This document shows positions 9,544 through 16,834 of a stretch of 64,000 nucleotides of DNA, in pieces. The notes under the pieces were generated by a model, which saw only the letters and a list, made by a program, of their open reading frames with translations, did no database searches and was not told the DNA's origin. The position numbers were made by a program, and so were the translations under genes. The stretch comes from Scandinavium manionii. Its GTDB lineage: Bacteria > Pseudomonadota > Gammaproteobacteria > Enterobacterales > Enterobacteriaceae. Location: positions 1 to 64,000 of the forward strand of contig NZ_JALIGC010000035.1 of assembly GCF_024764775.1 (NCBI RefSeq). Direction: 5' to 3'. Each line of letters starts with the position of its first letter. Position 1 is the first letter of the stretch.

Positions 9544-10306
9544 TGAGTGGCTGGACGTACTGATGTCTTTGCGCGAGCGACGCGTGCCCGCGGTGATTTT
9601 GACGTTGTTGCAGGATAAAGGCTCCGTGCCGCGCGAGGCGGGCACCAAGATGGTGGTCAGCCTCGACGAGAGATGGCTGACCATCGGCGGCGGTAATCTG
9701 GAATTTCAGTGCATCGCCATCGCACGCGAAATGCTGCACTCCGGCACGCAGACGCCGCGCCAGGAAACGTTCCCCCTCGGCGCGCGTGCCGGGCAGTGCT
9801 GCGGCGGTATGACCCAGGTGCTGTTCGAACCCTGGGGACGGCCACAGCCGGAAGTGTACGTCTTTGGGGCCGGGCATGTGGGGCAAGCGCTGGTGAGCAT
9901 TCTCGCCACGCTGCCGTGCCGGGTGAACTGGGTGGATCAGCGCGAGGCACAGTTTGGCGCGGTACCCGCCGGAGTGCGCTGTCATCACACCGATGACCCG
10001 TGTGAAATTGCCCACAATGCGCCGGATAACAGCCTGTTCGTGGTAATGACTCATCATCATCCGCTGGATCTGGCGCTGGCAGAAACGCTGCTGCGACGTG
10101 GGCGCTATCGTTATCTGGGCGTGATCGGCTCGCAAACCAAGCGCCAGCGTTTTGATTATCTGCTGGAGGGTAAAGGCATTGCCCGAGATACACTGGATAC
10201 GATGCGCTGCCCGATTGGCCTGCCGGACGTAAAAGGCAAACTGCCCGCCGAAATCGCCGTAGCGGTGGCGGGGGAAATCATTGCGGTTTATCAAGGGGTT
10301 GCCTAA
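9533..10306 (+). CDS. xdhC: XdhC, molybdenum cofactor insertion/sulfuration chaperone
   Basis: This 257-aa protein binds the molybdenum cofactor and delivers the sulfurated form to XdhB; it is not part of the mature enzyme. It has an N-terminal XdhC/CoxI domain (PREAGTKMVV, GQCCGG) and a C-terminal Rossmann domain (VFGAGHVGQAL) with GVIGSQTKRQRF. The ATG at 9533 inside the end of xdhB is chosen because the family begins close to this point; longer in-frame starts would overlap xdhB by over 180 bp. The last gene of the purine operon, it lies 32 bp before dcp. Confidence 0.93.
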   Translation: MKADEWLDVLMSLRERRVPAVILTLLQDKGSVPREAGTKMVVSLDERWLTIGGGNLEFQCIAIAREMLHSGTQTPRQETFPLGARAGQCCGGMTQVLFEPWGRPQPEVYVFGAGHVGQALVSILATLPCRVNWVDQREAQFGAVPAGVRCHHTDDPCEIAHNAPDNSLFVVMTHHHPLDLALAETLLRRGRYRYLGVIGSQTKRQRFDYLLEGKGIARDTLDTMRCPIGLPDVKGKLPAEIAVAVAGEIIAVYQGVA

Positions 10307-10338
10307 TCTAAGGAGAATCCCGTTTTCAGGAGTCCGTG

Positions 10339-12384
10339 ATGAGCAGTGAGAACCCGTTTTTAACCGTCAGCCTGTTGCCTTATCAGGCCCCGCGTTTTGA
10401 TGCGATTGAGGACGGTCATTACCGTCCTGCGTTTGATGCGGGCCTGCGTCAAAAACGTGAAGAGATCGCGGCAATTGCCGGGAACAGCGCGCCCGCAACG
10501 TTCGACAACACCTTCGTGGCGCTTGAAAAAAGCGGCGAGCTGCTGGGCCGCGTCACGTCTATATTTTTTGCCATGACCGCCGCCCACACCAACGACACGC
10601 TCCAGCTTCTCGACGAGCAGTTTTCTGCCGAACTGGCGGAATTAGCCAACGATCTGTACCTCAACGAGGCGCTGTTTGTCCGCGTCGATGCCATCTGGCA
10701 GCAGCGGGAAACGCTGGACCTGGATGCGGAATCGCGGCGGTTAGTCGAGGTTATCCATCAGCAATTTATTCTGGCGGGGGCGAAGCTTGCGGCAGCGCAG
10801 AAAACCGAGCTGCGCACGCTGAACACCGAAGCCGCAACGCTCAGCACCCAGTTTCACCAGCGACTGCTGGCCGCCGCCAAATCCGGCGGTCTTGTGCTTG
10901 ACTATCACCATCAACTGGATGGCCTCAGTCCCGAAGACATCACCGCTGCCGCCAGCGCGGCCCATGAAAAAGGACTCAACGATCGCTGGCTTCTGCCCTT
11001 GCTGAACAGCACCCAACAACCTGCGCTGGCGCAGCTTCGTGACCGACAAACCCGTAAAAACCTGTTCGATGCGGGCTGGTTACGCAATGAGAAAGACGAC
11101 GGGAACGACACCCGGGCGCTGATTTTGCGTCTGGCCACCGTGCGCGCAAAACAGGCGGCGCTGCTGGGCTATCGCGATTACGCGAGCTGGAGCATGGCTG
11201 ATCAGATGGCGAAAACGCCGGAAGCCGCATTCACCTTTATGCGTCAGATTGCACCCGCCGCCCGGGCGCGCGCCGAACGTGAACTGGCCGATATTCAGCA
11301 CGTGATTGATGAGCAGCAGGGCGGTTTTCAGGCGCAAGCCTGGGACTGGAATTATTACGCCGAGCAGGTGCGGCTGGCGCGTTACGATCTTGACGAAGCG
11401 CAGATCAAACCGTATCTGGAACTGAACAACGTGCTGACCGACGGCGTGTTCTGGACCGCTTCGCAGCTGTTTGGTATCCGCTTTGTCGAGCGTTTTGATA
11501 TCCCGGTTTACCACCCGGATGTTCGCGTTTGGGAAATTTTTGACGCCAATGGCGTAGGTCTGGCGCTGTTCTACGGTGATTTCTTTGCCCGTGATTCGAA
11601 AGGCGGCGGCGCATGGATGGATAACTACGTGACGCAGTCGACGCTGCTCGAACAGCGCCCGGTGATTTACAACGTCTGCAACTATCAGAAGCCGACGGCG
11701 GGCAACCCGGCGCTGCTGAGCTGGGACGATGTGGTGACACTGTTCCACGAGTTCGGTCACACGCTGCACGGGCTGTTCGCCGTCCAGCGTTATCCGACCC
11801 TGTCCGGCACGCGCACGCCGCGCGACTTCGTCGAGTTCCCATCGCAAATTAACGAGCACTGGGCTCGCCATCCGCAGGTATTTGCCCGCTTTGCGCGTCA
11901 TTATCAGAGCGGAGAGCCGATGCCGAAAAATCTGCGTGACAGCATGATGCGTGCCGCGACGTTCAATAAAGGTTACGACATGACCGAGCTGGTCAGTTCC
12001 GCGCTGCTGGACATGAACTGGCACACCCAGACGCCTGACACGCTGCCCGATGACGTAGACGCGTTTGAACAGCAGGCAATCCGCAGAGAAAACCTCGATG
12101 TGGCCTCTGTGCCGCCGCGCTATCGCAGCAGCTATTTTGCGCATGTTTTTGGCGGCGGCTACGCGGCAGGCTATTACGCTTATATCTGGACGCAAATGCT
12201 GGCCGATGACGGCTACCAGTGGTTTGTCGAGGAGGGCGGCCTGACGCGTGAAAATGGTCAGCGATTCCGCGAGGCGATTTTATCGCGCGGCAATAGCAGT
12301 GATTTGGAAGCGTTATACCGCGACTGGCGTGGACACGATCCGCTGCCGGAACCGATGCTCATCAATCGCGGGTTAAGCGAATAG
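10339..12384 (+). CDS. dcp: Dipeptidyl carboxypeptidase Dcp (M3 metallopeptidase)
   Basis: This 681-aa zinc peptidase removes C-terminal dipeptides from short peptides, mainly in the cytoplasm. The HEFGH motif supplies the zinc ligands His470 and His474 and the catalytic Glu471; the third ligand lies in the DFVEFPSQ region. It matches E. coli Dcp over its whole length. ATG 10339 has AGGAG six bases upstream; the GTG at 10336 is too close to it. The gene follows xdhC by 32 bp and could be read from the purine operon, although no strong terminator or promoter separates them. Confidence 0.95.
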   Translation: MSSENPFLTVSLLPYQAPRFDAIEDGHYRPAFDAGLRQKREEIAAIAGNSAPATFDNTFVALEKSGELLGRVTSIFFAMTAAHTNDTLQLLDEQFSAELAELANDLYLNEALFVRVDAIWQQRETLDLDAESRRLVEVIHQQFILAGAKLAAAQKTELRTLNTEAATLSTQFHQRLLAAAKSGGLVLDYHHQLDGLSPEDITAAASAAHEKGLNDRWLLPLLNSTQQPALAQLRDRQTRKNLFDAGWLRNEKDDGNDTRALILRLATVRAKQAALLGYRDYASWSMADQMAKTPEAAFTFMRQIAPAARARAERELADIQHVIDEQQGGFQAQAWDWNYYAEQVRLARYDLDEAQIKPYLELNNVLTDGVFWTASQLFGIRFVERFDIPVYHPDVRVWEIFDANGVGLALFYGDFFARDSKGGGAWMDNYVTQSTLLEQRPVIYNVCNYQKPTAGNPALLSWDDVVTLFHEFGHTLHGLFAVQRYPTLSGTRTPRDFVEFPSQINEHWARHPQVFARFARHYQSGEPMPKNLRDSMMRAATFNKGYDMTELVSSALLDMNWHTQTPDTLPDDVDAFEQQAIRRENLDVASVPPRYRSSYFAHVFGGGYAAGYYAYIWTQMLADDGYQWFVEEGGLTRENGQRFREAILSRGNSSDLEALYRDWRGHDPLPEPMLINRGLSE

Positions 12385-12412
12385 TTCCCCATCAGTAAAA
12401 AGGAGAGAAGCG

Positions 12413-12466
12413 ATGTGTACCAATCTGTTCGATAACGCCCGGCGCTATGCCGACGAGAAAAAATAA
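12413..12466 (+). CDS. Possible 17-aa small protein downstream of dcp
   Basis: The reading frame MCTNLFDNARRYADEKK starts at ATG 12413 with a near-perfect AAGGAG site seven bases upstream and ends four bases before a strong terminator. It lies 28 bp after dcp. The peptide is polar, charged at its C-terminal end and has one cysteine; there is no signal peptide or membrane segment. I do not recognise it. The position between a clean ribosome site and a terminator makes translation plausible, but a remnant of a longer gene (the 5' end left by a deletion) is an alternative. Confidence 0.5.
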   Translation: MCTNLFDNARRYADEKK

Positions 12467-12469
12467 TCC

Positions 12470-12492
12470 AAAGACCCTTCGGGGTCTTTTTT
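12470..12492 (+). terminator. Rho-independent terminator after dcp
   Basis: AAAGACCC, loop TTCG and GGGTCTTT make an 8-bp stem with a stable UUCG tetraloop, running into a T-rich tail. It ends the guaD-xdhABC-dcp direction of transcription and the 17-codon ORF. Confidence 0.93.
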
Positions 12493-12887
12493 CTTACCTG
12501 GGGGCGCAAACTTGCCGGGACGACGTGTGAATGTGTCGACCCGGTAATCGCAGTGCTACCGGGAATGTTTTAGAATACCTGTTAATTGTTATGCTTTAGA
12601 ATTATCTGGTGCCTTATTTATACAGTTCTTAAAAATAATATCTTTATCCGCAATACACTTTAGATACACCCACTCAACATAACCTAAACTGATAATCCTA
12701 ATATCTTCTAAATCAAACAGATAAAAAGATATTATTCACTGCTCATCGGATCTGTTCATTGTGCGCATAAATAAATATGATGCTCTGGCACATGACACTC
12801 ATGCGCAACAAAACGCCCAGCATAAACACGGAATGATAAAAAATACTGAATTGACAGGGGCGTTATTTTAATAATACTCAGGATTGA
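12493..12887. other. AT-rich intergenic stretch, no gene seen
   Basis: After about 90 bp of average composition the region 12590-12880 is clearly AT-rich compared with its neighbours. It contains the presumed promoter of the secreted protein at 12891. A 103-codon frame on the minus strand (13067-12756) runs across the 5' half of that gene and is probably chance. I see no RNA or repeat. Confidence 0.5.
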
Positions 12888-12890
12888 ATG

Positions 12891-13295
12891 ATGAATAAAA
12901 AAATAATGATGGTAGCAACAACGCTGGTGGTTGGTGGGATCTTTTCTTTTCCTGCTTCTGCCATTAGTGAAGCCTGGCGTGCACAGCTGGAAAAATCGGG
13001 CTGCACACAGGTTAGTGAGGCTAACGGAACGTGTAACCCAACGCTCACCTACAAGCAGAATCAACACGCCCAGGCTCAGAATGGTGTGAAGGGCGACGCA
13101 CAGGAAACGCGCGATTTAGCACGGAGTATTGACTCCGACATCGCCGGCAAGTATCAGGGACAGGCGGTTGATTATATGCGGGTAACGGGCTGGAAACCGC
13201 TGAATGAAGAACAAACCCGCTGGAAGAAATCCGGACACACGGCGGAATTTAATATGAACTCAGCAGGCAAAGTCATGGGCGTGGTGGTGCGTTAA
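12891..13295 (+). CDS. Secreted protein of unknown function
   Basis: The product is 134 aa with a clear Sec signal peptide: MNKK, a hydrophobic stretch VATTLVVGGIFSF and a PASA cleavage site at about residue 24. The mature part is hydrophilic and has two cysteines about ten residues apart (SGCTQ and GTCNP) that could form one disulfide in the periplasm. ATG 12891 is chosen because AGGA lies seven bases upstream; ATG 12888 is only four bases from it. I do not recognise the family. It lies in an AT-rich patch beside two PhoP-type genes, but no PhoP-like box was found before it. Confidence 0.72.
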   Translation: MNKKIMMVATTLVVGGIFSFPASAISEAWRAQLEKSGCTQVSEANGTCNPTLTYKQNQHAQAQNGVKGDAQETRDLARSIDSDIAGKYQGQAVDYMRVTGWKPLNEEQTRWKKSGHTAEFNMNSAGKVMGVVVR

Positions 13296-13336
13296 GTCAA
13301 GGGCGAAGACCGGACCGTTCGTATAGAAAGCCGCTT

Positions 13337-13371
13337 CGTTTAGGCTTCATTGACGTTCAGGGTGGTAGCCT
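13337..13371 (+). promoter_or_regulatory. Candidate PhoP box and -10 for mgrR
   Basis: A PhoP-type direct repeat (CGTTTA, 5-nt spacer, CATTGA) at 13337-13353 is followed 12 bp later by a possible -10 (TAGCCT, 13366-13371). That 12-bp distance is the usual geometry of PhoP-activated promoters that lack a good -35. It would place the start near 13378. Confidence 0.6.
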
Positions 13372-13377
13372 GTGAGT

Positions 13378-13477
13378 ATGAGGCAAATAAGGCAAGGACG
13401 CGCCCGATTTGCTGAATAATTAAAACACAAATCTATCCATGCAAGCATTTGCCGCCACACCGTTGGCGGTTTTTTTT
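13378..13477 (+). ncRNA. mgrR: MgrR small regulatory RNA
   Basis: The 3' half contains AAAACACAAATCTATCCATG followed by CAAGCATT and a CCGCCA/TGGCGG terminator with eight T residues, which agrees with E. coli MgrR as I recall it. MgrR is an Hfq-binding sRNA of about 98 nt made under low magnesium by PhoPQ; it represses eptB and thereby a lipopolysaccharide modification. The 5' end given here is an estimate from the promoter geometry. mgtS, another PhoP target, faces it from the other strand, with the two terminators side by side. Confidence 0.88.
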
Positions 13478-13512
13478 GTCTTTAATTTCTCGCAACCTGG
13501 ATAAATGCCAAC

Positions 13513-13545
13513 AAAAAGCCCCTTGTGCGAAAAGCATCAAGGGGC
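13513..13545 (-). terminator. Rho-independent terminator of mgtS
   Basis: On the minus strand GCCCCTTG and CAAGGGGC form a stem with a loop of about 14 nt, followed by TTTTTG. It lies 29 bp past the mgtS stop and faces the end of mgrR. Confidence 0.85.
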
Positions 13546-13573
13546 CGTTACGGGTCGGGACTATCAGTGTTCA

Positions 13574-13669
13574 TTAGTCATCCCATTTATGGCTGAAATA
13601 CGCAGCAAGAAAACCGGCGAATACGATGGTTCCCAAAACTGCCATGAAGACATGCATATTACCCAGCAT
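13574..13669 (-). CDS. mgtS: MgtS, 31-aa inner-membrane protein
   Basis: The sequence begins MLGNMHVFMAVLGTIVFAGF and ends LAAYFSHKWDD, nearly identical to E. coli MgtS (YneM). MgtS is a single-span inner-membrane protein induced by low magnesium; it protects the MgtA magnesium transporter from degradation and interacts with PitA. A GGAGG ribosome site lies six bases before the ATG. The gene has its own leader, a candidate PhoP box and a terminator, so it forms a complete single-gene unit. It is too short for standard gene finders. Confidence 0.95.
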   Translation of the reverse strand: MLGNMHVFMAVLGTIVFAGFLAAYFSHKWDD

Positions 13670-13739
13670 GACTAACCTCCGTTAATGTTAAAAGCGTACG
13701 ATAAAATCCTCACTTACCTTAATTAGCCGCGATGAACAG

Positions 13740-13773
13740 AGAATACCGGAGTCAATCTAAACGAATCGTTAAT
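13740..13773 (-). promoter_or_regulatory. Candidate PhoP-type promoter of mgtS
   Basis: On the minus strand CGTTTA (about 13757-13762) is followed 12 bp later by the -10 sequence TATTCT (13745-13740). A weak upstream half-site lies at the 11-bp repeat distance. The predicted start near 13733 gives a leader of about 64 nt. Confidence 0.55.
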
Positions 13774-13781
13774 TAGGTGAA

Positions 13782-14753
13782 TTATTTAGCCACTTGAGTA
13801 AATTTTTTGCGAAATGCTTGTGGGCTGAGGGCGAAACGTTGCTGAAAATGATGGCGCAGGGCGCTGGTGGTGCCAAAGCCGTTATTCGCGGCGATATGTT
13901 CAACGCTGAGTCGGCTGTCGGTTAAGGCTTGTTGCACGCGCTGTAGCCGTTCATCGAGCAACCAGCGAGCGGGCGTCACACCGGTGGCTTCCTGAAAACG
14001 GCGCAGCAACGTGCGCGGGCTCATCCCGACGCGCTGGGCCAGCGATTCCAGGGTATGGGGTTCGGCAAGATGCGCGTGAAGCCAGTCAAATAGCTGCCCG
14101 AGGCGTTCGCTTTCCCGGCTGCGTGCCACTGGGCGCTCGAGCTGCTGGGTCTGGCTGCCGTCGCGATGTGGCTGGACGACTAAGCGCCGCGCGACACTGT
14201 TGGCGGCATCCAGCCCAAAATCACTGCGGACTACGTGCAGGCATAAATCAATTCCCGCCGCACTGCCCGCCGAGGTCATCAGCCCATCGTCGCCGACGTA
14301 CAGCACATTTTCCACCACCTGAACGGCGGGGAAACGCCGCTGTAGTTCATCGGTATAACGCCAGTGGGTAGTGGCCTGACGCCCGTTCAACAGGCCGCTG
14401 GCCGCGAGTACAAACACGCCTGAACAAATCGACATTAGCCGACAGCCACACTGATGCGCCTGGCGCAATGCCTCACATAATGCCTGCGGCACCGGGGCGT
14501 CCGCCCCGCGCCAGCCGGGGATCACGATGGTGTCCGCCTGTTCCAGAAGCGCAAAGCCGCCATCGGCCACAATGCGGATCCCTCCCGTCGCGCGCAGTTC
14601 GCCGTCATCCACCGAAGCCACCGCAAAGCGATACCAGTTTTCGCCCAGCTCCGGGCGTGGCAGACCAAAAATCTCGACGGCGACGCCAAATTCAAAGGTG
14701 CAGAGGCCGTCATAGGCGAGGGCCACGACCAGCGGGCGAGAAGCGGTTGTCAT
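13782..14753 (-). CDS. ftrA: FtrA/GlxA-type transcriptional regulator (DJ-1/PfpI plus AraC HTH)
   Basis: This 323-aa regulator has an N-terminal DJ-1/PfpI-like domain (residues about 5-180, with the nucleophile-elbow-like CSGVFVLAASG segment) and a C-terminal AraC double helix-turn-helix (LESLAQRVGMSPRTLLRRFQ and LSVEHIAANNGFGTTSALR). The start at 14753 gives the usual N-terminus for the family; ATG 14774 is also possible and neither has a good ribosome site. It is divergent from the rhodanese gene at 14857 and probably controls it; that is inference from position. Confidence 0.82.
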   Translation of the reverse strand: MTTASRPLVVALAYDGLCTFEFGVAVEIFGLPRPELGENWYRFAVASVDDGELRATGGIRIVADGGFALLEQADTIVIPGWRGADAPVPQALCEALRQAHQCGCRLMSICSGVFVLAASGLLNGRQATTHWRYTDELQRRFPAVQVVENVLYVGDDGLMTSAGSAAGIDLCLHVVRSDFGLDAANSVARRLVVQPHRDGSQTQQLERPVARSRESERLGQLFDWLHAHLAEPHTLESLAQRVGMSPRTLLRRFQEATGVTPARWLLDERLQRVQQALTDSRLSVEHIAANNGFGTTSALRHHFQQRFALSPQAFRKKFTQVAK

Positions 14754-14856
14754 TATCCTGGCGATTTCTGTCATGTCGGCGGGCGGTGCCTGTCCTGAAT
14801 TTTTGATGAGATAAGAGGTAACACGACATCCGTTAATACAACAAGAGGGAAATACC

Positions 14857-15252
14857 ATGCGTTATGTCACTGAGATCCAGGCGGCGAGCCCGCAGGACGC
14901 CATTGCCCATTTTCAGCGCCGTCTGAGCGTGGAAACTGACTGCGATGATGTGTATTCGGCAACAAAAAGCGGAGAGGTGGATTTTGTGCTGCTGCATGTT
15001 GTCGGTTCGCCTGAGACGTTCGCCCGTCGGCATCTGCCCGGCGCGCTGCATCTTCCGCATCGTTATCTCACCGAAGCGCGTTTGCGCGAGTGGCCACCGG
15101 AAACGTTGTTCGTGGTCTATTGCGCAGGGCCGCACTGTAACGGAGCAGACAGGGCGGCGCTGAAGCTTGCGCAGCTTGGGCGTCCGGTAAAAATCATGAT
15201 TGGCGGACTCACCGGCTGGGCGGATGAAGGCCTGGCATTTGCCTCATCATGA
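14857..15252 (+). CDS. Rhodanese-like domain protein
   Basis: This 131-aa single-domain rhodanese has the catalytic loop YCAGPHCNGAD, with the sulfur-carrying cysteine in the usual position after a beta strand (TLFVVY). The C-terminal IGGLTGWADEGL is the standard rhodanese ending. GAGGG lies seven bases before the ATG. It is divergent from the FtrA-like gene, an arrangement I recall from other enterobacteria. It may handle sulfane sulfur or cyanide; the substrate cannot be read from sequence. Confidence 0.85.
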   Translation: MRYVTEIQAASPQDAIAHFQRRLSVETDCDDVYSATKSGEVDFVLLHVVGSPETFARRHLPGALHLPHRYLTEARLREWPPETLFVVYCAGPHCNGADRAALKLAQLGRPVKIMIGGLTGWADEGLAFASS

Positions 15253-15361
15253 ATTTTTTTCACGGGTGATGAATTTATCTCGTTTGCCTGCGCCTCTCCC
15301 GCATGGCAAGTTTAGGGTATATAGCCATCCAGAAGTCTAAACATTGATTTCGCAATTATCA

Positions 15362-15385
15362 CGTCAGGCAATCAGTTGCCTGACG
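15362..15385 (+). promoter_or_regulatory. Perfect 9-bp inverted repeat just before the ribosome site of the MetE-like gene
   Basis: CGTCAGGCA (15362-15370) and TGCCTGACG (15377-15385) are separated by six bases and end three bases before the AAGGAG site. It could be an RNA hairpin affecting translation or a protein-binding site. There is no T-run, so it is not a standard terminator. It does not look like a MetJ box. Confidence 0.6.
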
Positions 15386-15398
15386 ACAAGGAGAGACC

Positions 15399-16502
15399 AT
15401 GTCACGTCACACCGCGCCATACCGCGCCGATATCGTCGGCAGTTTTTTACGTCCGGACAGCATTAAACACGCCCGCCAGCAGTTTGCGGAAGGTGCCATC
15501 GACGCGCAGACGCTGCGTGCGGTGGAAGATGAAGCGATCCTCCACGTGGTGCAGCACCAGTGTGATTGTGGCCTGAACGTGGTGACCGACGGTGAGTTTC
15601 GCCGCGCGTGGTGGCACTTTGACTTCTTCGACGGTTTACAGGGCGTTGAGCGTTACGATTCTGACAAAGGCATTCAGTTTAACGGGGTGCAAACCAAAGC
15701 CCACGGCGTGCGCGTGATTGGCAAGCTCGGTTTCGGCTCGCACCCGATGCTTGACGATTTCCGCTATCTGAAAAGCATCAGCGGCGACGCACAGCCGAAA
15801 ATGACCATTCCAAGCCCAAGCGTGCTGCATTTCCGCGGCGGTCGCAAAGATATCGATGCCACGGTTTACCCGGATCTGGCCGATTATTTTGATGACTTAG
15901 CCACCACCTGGCGCGATGCGATCCGCGCATTTTATGATGCAGGCTGCCGCTATTTGCAGCTCGATGACACCGTCTGGGCATATCTCTGCTCTGATGAACA
16001 GCGCCAGCAGGTGCGTGAGCGCGGCGACAATCCGGATGAGCTGGCGAAAACCTACGCCCGGGTGTTGAACAAAGCGTTGGAAGGTAAACCGGACGATTTG
16101 ACCATCGGACTGCACGTGTGCCGTGGGAATTTCCGCTCAACGTGGATTTCCTCTGGCGGCTACGAGCCGGTGGCGGAAGTGCTGTTCGGCAGCGTTAACG
16201 TCGACGCATTCTTCCTTGAATACGATAACGACCGTTCCGGTGACTTCGCGCCGCTGCGCTTTGTGCGTCCGGGCCATCAGCAGGTGGTTCTGGGCCTGAT
16301 CACCACGAAAAATGGTGAACTGGAAAACCCGGAGGGTGTGAAAGCGCGTCTGGCAGAGGCGGCGCAGTACGTGGCGAAAGAGCAGATTTGCCTCAGCCCA
16401 CAGTGCGGTTTTGCCTCTACCGAAGAGGGTAACAGCCTGACCGAAGCCCAGCAGTGGCAGAAAGTCCGTCTGGTGACCGAGATTGCCGCTGACGTCTGGT
16501 AA
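15399..16502 (+). CDS. MetE C-terminal-domain-like (YxjG-type) methyltransferase
   Basis: This 367-aa protein matches the catalytic half of cobalamin-independent methionine synthase, as in the YxjG/YxjH family, and lacks the N-terminal MetE domain. Zinc-ligand candidates are His239 and Cys241 (LHVCRGN) and Cys336 (PQCGFAS). The folate-substrate loops are likely different from MetE, and members of this group may use other methyl donors to make methionine. A strong AAGGAGAG site precedes the ATG, with a 9-bp inverted repeat directly upstream. It stands alone between a rhodanese gene and the urea transporter. Confidence 0.85.
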   Translation: MSRHTAPYRADIVGSFLRPDSIKHARQQFAEGAIDAQTLRAVEDEAILHVVQHQCDCGLNVVTDGEFRRAWWHFDFFDGLQGVERYDSDKGIQFNGVQTKAHGVRVIGKLGFGSHPMLDDFRYLKSISGDAQPKMTIPSPSVLHFRGGRKDIDATVYPDLADYFDDLATTWRDAIRAFYDAGCRYLQLDDTVWAYLCSDEQRQQVRERGDNPDELAKTYARVLNKALEGKPDDLTIGLHVCRGNFRSTWISSGGYEPVAEVLFGSVNVDAFFLEYDNDRSGDFAPLRFVRPGHQQVVLGLITTKNGELENPEGVKARLAEAAQYVAKEQICLSPQCGFASTEEGNSLTEAQQWQKVRLVTEIAADVW

Positions 16503-16568
16503 GGTTTAACTCACAGGGCAGCGCTGCACCTTTTTAATGCAGTGCTGCTCCTGAATCGGACGTTCCAC

Positions 16569-16693
16569 ATACCCTTCGCCCTTCAAGTTACCTCTTTGTT
16601 GGCTACGTTCACTCGCCCGAATCACTTACTTTAGTAAGCTCATCGGGACGTATTCTCTTGCCGCCTCGATGTAACTCGAATGGCATAGGGTAT
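16569..16693 (-). repeat. ERIC (IRU) element, about 125 bp
   Basis: The ends ATACCC and GGGTAT are inverted, and the centre has AATCACTTACTTTAGTAAGC, the ERIC core palindrome. The copy is more diverged than those at 4283 and 27540. It ends about 63 bp before the sigma-54 promoter of urtA, in the region where upstream activator sites would be expected. Confidence 0.88.
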
Positions 16694-16755
16694 TTTCTGC
16701 AACGAAAGTTGTAATTCCCCAGTCCACCCGCCTGTTTTCCGTACTTTTTCCCACG

Positions 16756-16773
16756 TTGGCATCATTCTTGCCT
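16756..16773 (+). promoter_or_regulatory. Sigma-54 (RpoN) promoter of the urt operon
   Basis: TTGGCATCATTCTTGC has the GG (16758-16759) and GC (16770-16771) separated by exactly ten bases, the fixed -24/-12 geometry of RpoN promoters. Transcription would start near 16783, 52 bp before urtA. An inverted repeat TGCAAC-N4-GTTGTA at about 16698-16713 could be a weak NtrC site. Nitrogen-limitation control is expected for a urea transporter. Confidence 0.8.
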
Positions 16774-16834
16774 GTCTCCTGACGACTACACCGATGTTTT
16801 TAATCCTTGTTGCTGTCTCTTTCAGGAGTGAATC

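Noticed and set aside
11080..12195. A 371-codon frame on the minus strand inside dcp
   Set aside because: It is antisense to the conserved peptidase domain including HEFGH; long antisense frames are common in GC-rich codon usage.
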